From contig CM038702.1 of NCBI GenBank assembly GCA_021613375.1, positions 23,024,349-23,088,348 of the forward strand: a DNA stretch of 64,000 nucleotides, written 5' to 3'. Source of the DNA: Megaleporinus macrocephalus (lineage: Eukaryota; Chordata; Actinopteri; Characiformes; Anostomidae). A program made the position numbers and the translations under genes. Below are positions 23,440 through 34,169 of this stretch, one piece after another (within the stretch, counting starts at the first letter, position 1; each line of letters opens with the position of its first letter). Below the pieces are notes generated by a model. It saw only the letters and a program-made list of their open reading frames with translations, did no database searches and had not been told where the DNA came from.

Positions 23440-26416
23440 TAAAGGAAAAAATAAATCTACAATAAAAGGTCATTAAAATAGTTCAGAAAACAAGTCAGCA
23501 ATCCAGTTAGTAAATAACTCCTAAAGAATGTAAGGGATAAATAAGTAAACAAATCAATCACTAAAAAAACTAGTAAAACATTACATACATAATCACGTCA
23601 GTAAAAAAGTATGTGTCAATAAATGTCAATGAGTACATCAGAAAGCAAGTCAGTTTATAAGCCAATGTATAAATAAGTATAACATATAACATATAAGTAA
23701 ATGAACATAAAACATTAGTCAATAGGCAAATAACTCAAAACTAGTAGTCAATAATTATATCAGTTAATAAACCATAAAACAAACAAATGAATACGATAGT
23801 CAGTCAGCTGGGGTCTTACCAAAGTAAAGTCAAGCACAAGTTGAGTACAAAAGTCAGCAAATAAATCAGTAAATATGTAACTATGTCTCAAAGTAAGACA
23901 GTATGTATAACAAAATGAATAAGTTACAAAGTAAATATGTGAATGCATTAGAGATTAACAAATATGCCACAAAACAAGTTGGTAAAAATACAAGATACGT
24001 ATGGTTAGACAGTCAGTAAATAAGTCAGTAAATAAGTCAGTAAAGAATCTAGAAAATAAGTCAGTGAACAGGTTAGTACTCAGTAAATAAGTTAGTAAAA
24101 AGTATGTATAACGAAATGAATAAGTTACAAAGTAAATATGTGAATGCATTAGAGATTAAAGACTTTAGTAAACATGCGAGCAAATATGCCACAAATCAAG
24201 TTGGTAAAAATACAAGATACATATGGTTAGACGGAGACTAAACAAGCCATTAAAGAAATAAGTAAATAAGCCAACAAGCAGGTCAGTAAACAGTAAAATA
24301 AGATAATAAAAGGTAAGCAAAGAGTAAACCAGTTAATAAACCAGTAAATAAGTCAGTAATTAAATCAGAAAATAAGTCAGTAATTATGTCAGTGAATAAG
24401 TCAGTGAATATATATCAGTGATTAAGTCAGTAAATAAGTGAGAAGTCAGTTTATTGTTTACTTTGCTGAGTTCAGTAAAGAACTCAGTAAACTAAACAAT
24501 AAATATGTCAGTACATAAATCAGTAAATAACTCAGTAAAGAAGTTAGTAAAGAAAAGAAATCAGTAAAGAAGTCAGTAAATAACTCAGTGAAGAAGTCAG
24601 TAAAGAAGTCAGTAAATAACTCAGTAAAGAAGTCATTGAAGAACTCAGTAAATAAGTTAGTAAATAACTCAGTAAAGAAGTCAGTATATAACTCAGTAAA
24701 GAAGTCAGTAAAGAACTCAGTAAAGAAGTCAGTAAAGAACTCAGTAAATAAGTTAGTAAATAACTCAGTAAATAACTCAGTAAAGAAGTCAGTAAATAAC
24801 TCAGTAAAGAACTCAGTAAATTAAACAGTAAATATGTCAGTAAACAACTCAGTAAAGAAGTCAGTAAATAACTCAAAGAAGTCAGTAAATAACTCAGTAA
24901 AGAAGTCAGTAAAGAACTCAGTAAATTAAACAGTAAATAACTCAGTAAAGAAGTCAGTAAAGAACTCAGTAAATAAAATAGTAAAGAACTCAGTAAATAA
25001 AATAGTAAAGAACTCAGTAAATAACTCAGTAAAGTAAACAGTAAATATCTCAGTAAAGAAGTCAGTAATGAACTCAGTAAATTAAACAGTAAATAACTCA
25101 GTAAAGAAGTCAGTAAAGAAGTCAGTAAAGAAGTCAGTTAAAAACTCTGTACATTAAACAGTAAATAGCTCAGTAAAAAGTCAGTAAAGAACTCAGTAAA
25201 GAAGTCAGTAAAGAATTCAGTAAATAACTCAGTAAAGCACTCAGTACATTAGACAGTAAATAACTCAGTAAACAAGTTAGTAAATAACTCAGTAAATAAC
25301 TCAGTAAAGAAGTCAGTAAATAACTCAGTAAAGAAGTCAGTAAATAACTCAGTAAACAAGTTAGTAAATAACTCAGTAAATAACTCTGTAAATAAGTTAG
25401 TAAATAACTCAGTAAACAAGTTAGTAAATAACTTAATAAATAACTCAGTAAATAACTCAGTAAATAACTCAGTAAAGACGTCAGTAAATATCTCAGTAAA
25501 GTAAACAGTAAATATCTCAGTAAAGAAGTCAGTAAAGTAAACAGTAAATATCTCAGTAAAGAAGTCAGTAAAGAATTCAGTAAATTAAACAGTAAATAAC
25601 TGAGTAAAGAACTCAGTAAACAGTAAATATGTCAGTACAGAAGTCAGTAAATAACTCAGTAAAGAAGTTAGAAAATAACTTAGCAAACAAGTTAGTAAAT
25701 AACTCAGCAAGCAAGTTAGTAAATAACTCAGTAAACAAGTTAGTAAATAACTCAATAAATAACTAAGTACATAACTCAGTAAACAAGTTAGTAAATAAAT
25801 CAGTAAATAACTAAGTAAATAACTCAGTAAATAACTCAGCGAACAAGTTAGTAAATAAATCAGTAAATAACTCAGTAAACAAGTTAGAAAATAACTCAGA
25901 AAATTACTCAGCAAACAAGTTAGTAAATAACTCAGCAAACAAGTTAGTAAATAACTCAGTAAATAACTCAGTAAATAAGTCAGTAAATAAGTCGGTAAAT
26001 AAGTTAGTAAAGAAGTCAGTAAATAACTCACTAAATAAGTCAGTAAATAAGTCGGTAAATAAGTTAGTAAAGAAGTCAGTAAAGAACTCACTAAATAAGT
26101 CAGTAAATAAGTCAGTAAATAAGTCAGTAAATAAGTCGGTAAATAAGTTAGTAAAGAAGTCAGTAAATAACTCACTAAATAAGTCAGTAAATAAGTCGGT
26201 AAATAAGTTAGTAAAGAAGTCAGTAAATAACTCACTAAATAAGTCAGTAAATAAGTCAGTAAATAACTCAGTAAATAAGTCAGTAAATAAGTCGGTAAAT
26301 AAGTTAGTAAAGAAGTCAGTAAAGAACTCACTAAATAAGTCAGTAAATAAGTCAGTAAATAAGTCAGTAAAGAACTCACTAAATAAGTCAGTAAATAACT
26401 CAGTAAAGAAGTAAAT
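23440..26416 (+). repeat. Large 12-bp-unit minisatellite with 60-bp higher-order repeat
   Basis: The basic unit is GTAAATAACTCA / GTAAAGAAGTCA (12 bp). It is near-perfect from about 24,500 to 26,416 and increasingly degenerate leftwards to about 23,440. From about 25,980 the units form a 60-bp higher-order repeat (five 12-bp variants, with GTCGG and CTCACT marker variants) seen in repeated 60-base blocks. Since 12 is a multiple of three, one minus-strand frame stays open for 285 codons of (Y/S)LLT-type repeats; this is not a gene. Confidence 0.95.
23901..24232 (+). repeat. Tandem duplication inside the minisatellite's old flank
   Basis: The segment 23901-24010 (GTATGTATAACAAAATGAAT ... ACGTATGGTTAGAC) is repeated at 24102-24232 with a few substitutions and about 20 extra bases in the second copy (around 24158-24180). 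Confidence 0.85.
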
Positions 26417-26498
26417 AAATGTAATTCTATTGGATGATTCAATGATCAGGATTCAAACCGAAACAGGAAACACAATGTATGTACGTGTTTGTTTGTGT

Positions 26499-26500
<2 letters not shown>

Positions 26501-26574
<74 letters not shown>
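26501..26574 (+). repeat. (GT)n microsatellite
   Basis: About 37 GT units with one C interruption, followed by a short duplicate of GTGTACATCAGAAG. Confidence 0.95.
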
Positions 26575-26689
26575 ACATCAGAAGTGTGTGTGTGTGTACA
26601 TCAGAAGAAGCGGACACACGCTCACACAGAGCCTCGGGCAGGTTAAGAATGTGATGTTGGGTGCTGTTGTTAGTTTGTTGCTGTTGTTG

Positions 26690-27450
26690 TGAAAGTGAAA
26701 GGAGTCGCGCGGAGCATTCAGTTAAAATAGACAAGTAATGGCAGAACGCGAGCATCGCGCAGTGTAAACCAATACGAGTTTAGATGCTTGTGTTTCTGTG
26801 GTGGCTGTTGTTTAGTGAGTCGGTGCCTCTGCTCTCCACAGAAGTGGAAGTCTCGGAGTTTTTAATTGATGAAGTCAGACTGCGCTGTAGTGCTGCTGAG
26901 ACGAAGCGTCGCTGCGCTCGTGCTCAGGAACTCTGCTAGTGAACGACGCGCTGCTGCTTATAACCGGACACAGATAAAACAGTAATACAGTAATAACACA
27001 CACGCAGCGCAGCGCAGCGCCAGAGTCAGAGGAGGGTGTGTGTGTGTGTGTGTGAGTGTTCAGGGTGTATTTGTAAGCAGCGCGCGCCTGTACTGTACGG
27101 TGGTGTAGGGAGCGTGTTTGTGCATAGCGAGCGTGCATACAGTAAATGATGTGAGCGTGTGTGTGTGAGGGAGAGAGAGAGAGAGTGAGTGAGTGTGTAT
27201 GTGTACCTGCCCGGGTCTCCCGCTCCCTCCGGGCCGCTCGCGCAGCTCCTCCGTCCAATATGGCATCCCGCGCGTGCGCATGTGTCGCACCGCTGCGCTT
27301 TAACAGCGCTCTGAGAAAGAGAGAGAGAGAGAGAGCGAGAGAGGCTGGATCAGCCAATAAGAAGGAGAGAAAGGAGAAGCCTCCTCCTCTCCCTCCTCCT
27401 CCTCCTACTCCTCCCATCATGCGGGAAACTCGTCTTTTCCTGTTGTGTGT
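26690..27450 (-). promoter_or_regulatory. CpG-rich promoter region, probably of SFMBT2
   Basis: This is the most CpG-dense stretch of the window, with clusters such as GCGCAGCGCAGCGC near 27005 and CGCGCGTGCGCATG near 27270, in otherwise AT-rich DNA. It contains an NRF1-like TGCGCATG (27275-27282), a YY1-like CCATATT on the minus strand (about 27257-27263) and a CCAAT box (27354-27358). A minus-strand TATAA lies in GGTTATAAG at 26957-26965. Short GT and GA repeats interrupt it. The island lies upstream of the SFMBT2 coding exons in the right orientation. The factor sites are short and may be chance matches. A divergent plus-strand transcript cannot be excluded. Confidence 0.6.
27207..27290 (-). 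other. sfmbt2: Candidate non-coding first exon of SFMBT2
   Basis: A donor-like CGGGCAG|GTACAC lies on the minus strand with GT at 27206-27205, at the downstream edge of a CpG-rich block. The donor position is read from sequence; the upstream limit (about 27290) is only a guess from the position of a CCAAT box at 27354-27358. The exon would contain an ATG at 27266-27264 that is out of frame with the SFMBT2 protein, so it would act as an upstream ORF. It is placed as exon 1 because no other CpG-rich promoter candidate with a donor is seen upstream of the coding exons; the patch at 29.3-29.6 kb is the alternative. Confidence 0.45.
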
Positions 27451-27531
27451 AAACAACAACCTGGGGCTTTTATATCTTTTTTATAGAACACATCTTTATA
27501 CACAACAGCTTCACAGCCTGAGATATAAAAC

Positions 27532-27533
<2 letters not shown>

Positions 27534-27579
<46 letters not shown>
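27534..27579 (+). repeat. (ATT)n microsatellite
   Basis: About 15 ATT units just outside the CpG-rich promoter region. Confidence 0.95.
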
Positions 27580-28619
27580 TGAAGAGTCTCAGTTGAGTCC
27601 CTCAAATTCTGTATAAGTATCAGGAGACCAGACTCTCACTGAGTTCACCGCAGAGGCTTTGTGGTTTTGAATGTTTGCCTGAATGGTGGGATAAGTGAAT
27701 GGTCAAAGGTTCCCAATGGGTCACGGATAGTAGCTTGGTAAGTGTCATGATGGTGCTGTAGCAGTGGGCGGGAGTTTTGTTTTCTCTGGTTGGGAAGCTG
27801 ATCAGCTGATTCTTTATACTTTGGTAATTCAACACTTGGTGAGCTTGAGTCTCCCATAATGATGATAGGCGAACCCAAGTGTCCCTGTTCAACTATTAAA
27901 ACCCGCTCAATCAGCTGTTGTTGAGCTGAGCTAAGTTATGTTTTGTAATAATAATTATTATTATTACTATTATTATATGTGCCAGAATTGGATATAAGAA
28001 CATACCAGTTCTCTCCTTGCTTACATGGTGGCGAGTGTATAGGCAAGTATCAGTGAATCTTTATGTATTACATTCTGAATATATACAGTGAATGAAAGAT
28101 ACTTGGTAAGATCACAGACCTTCATATCACACACTTATTTATTTAAATTGACAACCATTTGCAAAACTGGTAATCTAACATATACATAATAATATATTCT
28201 AATTAAAGATCTGATATACGTGTGGTACAGATAGTGAGTATAGTGAGTACTGTTACTTTTTTGTCTGCATGAAAAACACGAGATAAATGTAAGATAAATA
28301 TGGGATGTTTGAGATTTTGGTAAAATATATAATTTTTAATCTGGCCCAACAGTAAACAGTTGATAAATTATAAAAATGCACAACTGATAAATACTCTGCT
28401 TTTCGGCACTGATGTGGTAAACACTTTAAGCTGTATAGCCTTTTTTTAAACCTTTCTCTCCCGTAGTTCCAGTGATGCTTGGCCTTGGTTTCTGCATGGA
28501 GGACCTGACTTGCTAATGGGAGAGTGACCTGAAGAGGCCACTGAATCAGATACAGCACCGGCAGCTTGTGAGAAGATGCTCAATAAAAAAAAGTCAATGT
28601 ACGCACTGATTCAGCACTG

Positions 28620-28620
<1 letters not shown>

Positions 28621-28677
<57 letters not shown>
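28621..28677 (+). repeat. (TTA)n microsatellite
   Basis: About 19 TTA units. Confidence 0.95.
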
Positions 28678-28678
<1 letters not shown>

Positions 28679-28746
28679 CTTCACTTTTTTAAAAGAGTAT
28701 TAAATAATTAATCATGTTACTACGTCTCTCTCTTTTTCCTTTACTT

Positions 28747-28765
28747 TCTATCTATCTATCTATCC

Positions 28766-28807
<42 letters not shown>
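28747..28807 (+). repeat. (CTAT)n microsatellite
   Basis: About 15 CTAT units with one CCAT variant. Confidence 0.95.
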
Positions 28808-28902
28808 TTATGCTAAGCTCTTGCTTCTACAGCCTAGGCACCACTAATGTGCAATTAAAGTCCAGTGTTGCTATAAATTGACCTCATAACATGTCAACAC
28901 TT

Positions 28903-28968
28903 CAGAGAGAGAGAGAGAGAGACAGAGAGACAGAGAGAGAGAGAGAGACAGAGAGACAGAGAGAGAGA
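28903..28968 (+). repeat. (GA)n with GACA interruptions
   Basis: GA units with regularly spaced CAGAGACA interruptions. Confidence 0.9.
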
Positions 28969-29133
28969 GTTCTAGCCTAAGTTTCCAGCCATAAGGTACA
29001 ATTGTTTAGTCACTTAAAACAAAAAAGGGGCAACACATCTGGCAGCAAACCCAAACAATATCCACAAGAAACATATTCTATATATATTTATGTACTGCAT
29101 GTCGTAAACAAAAATTAAGTTGAGTTGTTGGAT

Positions 29134-29148
29134 GTTGCCCTCTAGTGG
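29134..29148 (-). promoter_or_regulatory. CTCF-like binding motif, minus orientation
   Basis: The minus strand reads CCACTAGAGGGCAAC, which fits the CTCF core CCASYAGRKGGCRSY at 14 of 15 positions. It lies about 1.9 kb upstream of the SFMBT2 promoter region, in the intergenic space. Occupancy cannot be judged from sequence. Confidence 0.6.
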
Positions 29149-29259
29149 CACTCTACGTGCCCTGCAGTCTGTGGTGTACTTGTGATTTTCACACTTTGGT
29201 TTGGAAACGTCTTATAACGTCTCTCAAATAATACTTGCTTCAGTCGGTGTGCACCACAG

Positions 29260-29660
29260 TGTGGAGACCCTCATGCGCGTGCACCGAGGTCAGGTTAGCA
29301 CACTACATAGGGCGATGTAACAACTGCTCACCTTTACCTGCCCGCCAAAACCACAGCGCACTTAACATCTGATGACCTCGCAAACATCTCCCGGACGGAA
29401 GGCTAATCACAGGATCTCGCGATAATAGCACAGTAACAGATGGCCCGTGCCTTGTGCTTAATCTATGAGACGCGGCTGCGTGTGGAGCGCGTGCAGGAGA
29501 CGGATTACTCTGCTGGTGGTGACCTTGCAGGGTGTCGGTCTGTTGGCTAGTGCAGGCCTGGTGATTGTGCTGCAGGTGAAACACACAGCAACGCACAACA
29601 CTATAAAACCAGTTCCACCAGAAAAAGGAGAAAAAATCCACTGATGGTCTGACCAGTCTG
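29260..29660. promoter_or_regulatory. Second, smaller CpG-rich patch
   Basis: CpGs cluster (CATGCGCGTGCACCGAGG, CTCGCGATAA, GACGCGGCTGCGTGTGGAGC) about 2 kb upstream of the main promoter region and next to the minus-orientation CTCF-like motif. It includes a TCTCGCGATA resembling the TCTCGCGAGA promoter element. A 124-codon minus-strand frame here has no recognised domain. It could be an alternative promoter or an enhancer. Confidence 0.3.
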
Positions 29661-30329
29661 ACAGATCTCTCACTCACTGAATCAAAAGGCTGATCAAAAG
29701 GCTAGTTATTTAGAAGAAAATAATATAATGAACTTATTATTTAACTTATTATGTCAAAACAATGACTTTGTTTTATATATTTTAATCTATGTATTTGTAA
29801 ATAATTAGTTATTGTATAGCATTTTTGGGAATGTTGACTTGTTACTTATTTTATAAATTAATTGTAACAAATGACAACAATTACTCATTTTCTCTAGATT
29901 TTGACAGATTTTTTTTAGATTTTTTTGTTGAAATAATGAGATGTTTTTGGGATTTTTACTTATCTTGCAATATTACTGAGTTTTTATTTTGAAAATATTT
30001 CTCAGGGGTTAGACTTATGCCAAAGTAAATACTAATTTTATTGATTGTTTACTCATTGTACAGGAATAAAGATATGTTTTCTTGGGACGTTGCTTATTAT
30101 TACTTATTGTATTTTAACCCATTACTATTGAAAAATGTTATAATTTTTTAACTTTAAATATATAGAATTACTTATTTTATTGATTTGTGATTACTGATCA
30201 TGTCCAAATGACTTATTTCCTCAATACTTTCACTATGGACAGTTGAAACAATGACATACTCTTGATGTTGACTTATTATATCAAAACAGATGTTGAAATA
30301 ATTACTTATTTTATTTTGATTCATTACAT

Positions 30330-30370
30330 AGCCTGGCCAACATAACAACTGTTGCTATGCTGGCCAGGCT
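30330..30370. repeat. 20-bp inverted repeat with 1-nt spacer
   Basis: Arms 30330-30349 and 30351-30370 match at 18 of 20 positions as reverse complements (AGCCTGGCCA.CATA.CAAC). Confidence 0.85.
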
Positions 30371-30653
30371 TTAACAAACATTCAGACTAATTAGAACTTG
30401 TAACACTGGTAGCTCAGACGCATACAAAATACAACCACTTAAAAGAACAAAAAATACTAAATAAAATAATGGATATATTGAATCATTCATTGTTATGAAG
30501 TTGAGATATGGGTTTATAGTGATTCATAAATATAGATCATATAGATTATATAGATTAGTGACTAGTGTTCCCAGACCAAGTATACTGTTTACATGAGTAT
30601 ACTGTTTACACGATTACATGATGATTTTACTGAGTGAAATCATCAGCCACAGT

Positions 30654-31162
30654 CAAAGGTGTTAAAAGTATTCACATTCATTACTCAGGTAGAAGTATAG
30701 ATTACAAATATAGGGTTTAAATATACTTCTGCAGAAGTTAAAGTATCAACTCAAGCTTTTTACTCCAGTAAAAGTGTAAAAAACCTACTTAAAGTATAAA
30801 AGTAAAAGTAATGTAAGGGAAAAAAAGGCATTAGGTACAAAAGCTTAGGCCATACCACAGGGACCTATAGTGCACTAGCCCACCTCCCCAAAACCCCATT
30901 CTTCTAAAAGCCATAATGACGATAATGTTATATTAAAATGTTAATGTTGATAAATTTAGGATGCACTAGGCTTCCTGTTTCAGCCGCATAGACACCCACT
31001 GCAAAACTTCAAACTTCAAACACGTTGAAATGAAATGAAATAGGAGTAACGAGACGAGATTTTTAAAATGTAAGGAGTACTCCAGTACTCCAGTATAAAT
31101 AACCAAAATCTCTCCTTAAGTAAGGTAAGTAAGTATTTGTACTTCGTTACTTGACACCTCTG
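30654..31162. mobile_element. Tol2-like hAT non-autonomous element with 8-bp target-site duplication
   Basis: The 509-bp element begins CAAAGGTGTTAAAAGTATTC and, read from the other end, begins CAGAGGTGTCAAGTAACGAA; hAT/Tol2 ends start CAGAGGTGTAAAAAGTA. The subterminal DNA is full of AAAGTA/TACTT motifs, as in Tol2-type hATs. Flanks are GCCACAGT (30646-30653) and GCTACAGT (31163-31170), an 8-bp duplication with one difference. No transposase is inside. Confidence 0.85.
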
Positions 31163-31572
31163 GCTACAGTTGAAGTCCTCTAGTGCTAGATCAGGCGCAT
31201 TAAGGGTTAAAACTGTCCAGTACAGGAAAAAGCTACACGGAAATACTGCTGTGTACTTTCAGAGAAAGAGCCTGGGGGATGAATAATTTTGGAGTGATGC
31301 TTTGAGTCATATGATGTTTTCGCACATTTAGCTGACTGATATAGTTTCCAAAACTCGTAGACGAGAGCTTTAAATCTACATTCTGAGGCTAGATTGAAGC
31401 TCAGAACTCTTAAGATTTCGCTTTAAATTATATTTGGAAAGTAGGTGAAATATGTGATGAAACACTACTTGAAAAGTACTGAAAGTAAAGGTGAAGCTGT
31501 ACATGCATCCAGCAGTTAAACGTTTCAGTCACAGTTGACAAACAGGCTATAACTGCTTTAATCAGCCCAATC

Positions 31573-31612
31573 TTCAGTTCAGTTCAGTTCAGTTCAGTTC
31601 AGTTCAGTTCAG
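31573..31612 (+). repeat. (TTCAG)8 pentanucleotide repeat
   Basis: Eight perfect TTCAG units. Confidence 0.97.
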
Positions 31613-34169
31613 AGAATCTACTACTGGTATCATTACAATACTTTCTGCTTTTGATCCAAATGCCAATGTAAACAGTCCTAACAGCAGCAAGAGCAGCAGC
31701 ACCACTGTTTACGCTCATTTCACAACCAGTGCTTTCCCAAACTTCACACTCTGTCCAAATGTAACCTATGACATGATTACTCATTCTAATCCCTCAGCAG
31801 TCACTCCATTTCCATTAGACTGTATTCAAGGTCGCATTTTCAGTGTTAATCCTTCAAACTCTTTCTCCATTATATTACCTGCTACAGTGGTTTAATCAGT
31901 GTGATTGCTGACAAGTGACTAACCTGACAACGTGACCTGCAGATGGAAATGTCAGGTTTAAGACTAAAGGGATATTTTATTGTAATAGACATGTATTGAG
32001 TGGAATGTAGTAAAAAGTGTGAAATGTAATGAGTGAAAAAGCTATAAAGGAGGTGAACTCAAAATTACGTTAAATACGTTAACGGAAGCAGATTTGTCCG
32101 TTACTTTTTGTCCATTCATCATATTTACATCCAACTGAGTTCAACATCGAGTTCTGCAAAAACTGAAAAACATATAACAGTACATATAAAAGTACATGAT
32201 AATTAACGAATATAAGATGCTTAACACTTTACAACACACACATTTACAGATGCACAATACAGTATGATATTTATTTTTATTAACACTGTTCAACATATAT
32301 AATTATGTGTGTAGCACAAACATATTTACTAATTAATACAAAAACGTATCCTGAGTCTAATTTTCTATATATGTTGCATATTTTGTGCAATTGCTTTTTT
32401 TTTTCGTAGAACAAAAGACTTTCTTCGAATGACCTTGATTCTGTGAACGCTATGTCACCGCTATGATAACCCTGGTCTGTGATTAATGTTTGGCCCCCAG
32501 GGCCTCTGTCCTATAATAACCTACACAGGCACCTCCTTTATACCTTCTCGCATCTCCATAGCAACAGAGCATCCTTTTCACAGGATGGTCCTTCAAACTG
32601 TTCTCTGGCCATAGGGTCTGGTTAAGAAATGTTCTACTGGTCATTGTTATTAGACAATAACAGGCGAAGTACTAAATAAACTGAGCTGCAACTTTTGTTT
32701 TCAATTGATAACCAATTCAATTCAATTCAGTTTCATTATATAGCATGTTTAGAAGCCGAGGCTGACCAAAGTGCTGCACGGCAAACTAAAAATTAGAATA
32801 ACGTAAGAGAAATAAGATAGGTTTAGTCAAATAAAAGTAAATGGTAAAGGTAAAAGTGGTAAAACTGTAATGAGTATAATAAAAAAATAGATTTTTAAAC
32901 CATACAGAAGCTGAATAATATGTGTTCATAATACATTGTTAAAACCATTAATTTAATTGTGTACATGTGTACATATTATTTTGCATTTCTTGTCTCTGAG
33001 GCAATTTTGCTTCTCTGGCTGGTGAATAATCCGTTTTTGAAACTTTGGCAAAGTTCAATTGCACAATTGCCAGCAAAGCCACTTATACAGAGGCAAATCT
33101 GCTGCACAATATACAGCGATATGCAAAAATTCAGTCTGCCTCTGCTCAAATGTTTTGTTGAATTTCTATGTGAAAATAAGTTTCCACATCCTCTGCAGAG
33201 AACACACTATCACATTTTAATGCACTACCACTGCTGAATGTAAAATACTGTCAAAATAAAGAATGAAATGTGACGTTTGCAAAAGTTAATGTAATTCTTC
33301 ATAAACATTAACAGGGAAATGCAGTGTTTTGCTGTTTTCTTCCTAGAGGATGTTTTTTACTCAACAAAACATGCCATTTGACTGGGGATGTTCAAACGTT
33401 CGCAGGCTACTGTGTGAGTGCTTTAGTCAGTACTGTTTTTTTTTAGTGCAGGTTTCCATGAAGTGCAATTGGTGGCCTGGTTCATGCACAGTAATTCATG
33501 AGCTGAAAGACAGTAAGTCTCTGACCTTTCTGTGGTTGTGCATAAATGCACACTTCACTTGTCAATCATTAAGCCTTTGACTGCAGTCAGTAAGAAGAAG
33601 CAGAGTCCATTTCCACACTTTTGTGAAATCTTCTTGAAATGTTATAAGCTTTATGTTTCCTCCATAAGCTGTTTTTTTATTTTGCTCAGGTTTTTTCTTT
33701 GTAGTCATTTTCTTATCTGTCACATACATATACATTCTGTAAGTTCTGTTTACTCATATTTTCCATAAAAATCAGAAAATAAAAATCTATTGCTTTGAAA
33801 CTGTTGTGGTTTGGAGTGTGCATTGTGAGCAGAGTACAGTGTGGGGCAGACTTAGCTTGGCACTTTATTATTTTTCGAGATCATTTCCTGCCTCCACCCA
33901 AACATGCTGATGTTTTCGCAGAAGTGACTTCCTCATTGCTCTTCCGGACATTTCCCGTCTCTGCTTACATCACTACAAAAAAATACAGTATACCTTAGTA
34001 CATATTAAAACTGTAGCATAGGGTCATTATTTGCATATTACAGTGTACTGAAAGTTTACCTAAAGTTTAGTATATTTAAAGACAACTTTTAAGAACATTG
34101 TAATTTACTGAAGTTACATCTGCACATTTAAGTGCTTACTTAGTGTTTTGGGTACATGTTACATTTGAT

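Larger units (their letters stand above)
12593..27206. other. SFMBT2 first intron (if the 27.2-kb exon is exon 1)
   Basis: About 14.6 kb without a recognisable coding exon. Contents: short GT repeat (14674-14692), an LTR-like or promoter-like patch (15810-16060), an L2-type 3' tail (20912-20985), a candidate hAT-type repeat (21340-21510), a GA/GATA block (22115-22745) and the large minisatellite (23440-26416). The stretch 16.1-20.9 kb shows nothing I can name. Confidence 0.6.

Noticed and set aside
23440..26416. CRISPR-like appearance of regular repeats
   Set aside because: Units are contiguous 12-bp tandem repeats without unique spacers, in vertebrate DNA.
26430..26755. Open frames at 26.4-26.8 kb
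   Set aside because: They are produced by the (GT)n tract (Cys-Val or Thr-His repeats).
27255..27264. CArG box (SRF site) in CCAATATGG
   Set aside because: Only five A/T bases lie between CC and GG; an SRF site needs six.
26875..27616. 150-190-codon frames on both strands in the CpG-rich region
   Set aside because: Low-complexity content from GT, GA and ATT repeats; GC-rich DNA has few stops. No known domain.
29303..29677. 124-codon minus-strand frame in the second CpG-rich patch
   Set aside because: No similarity recognised; composition fits chance in CpG-rich DNA.
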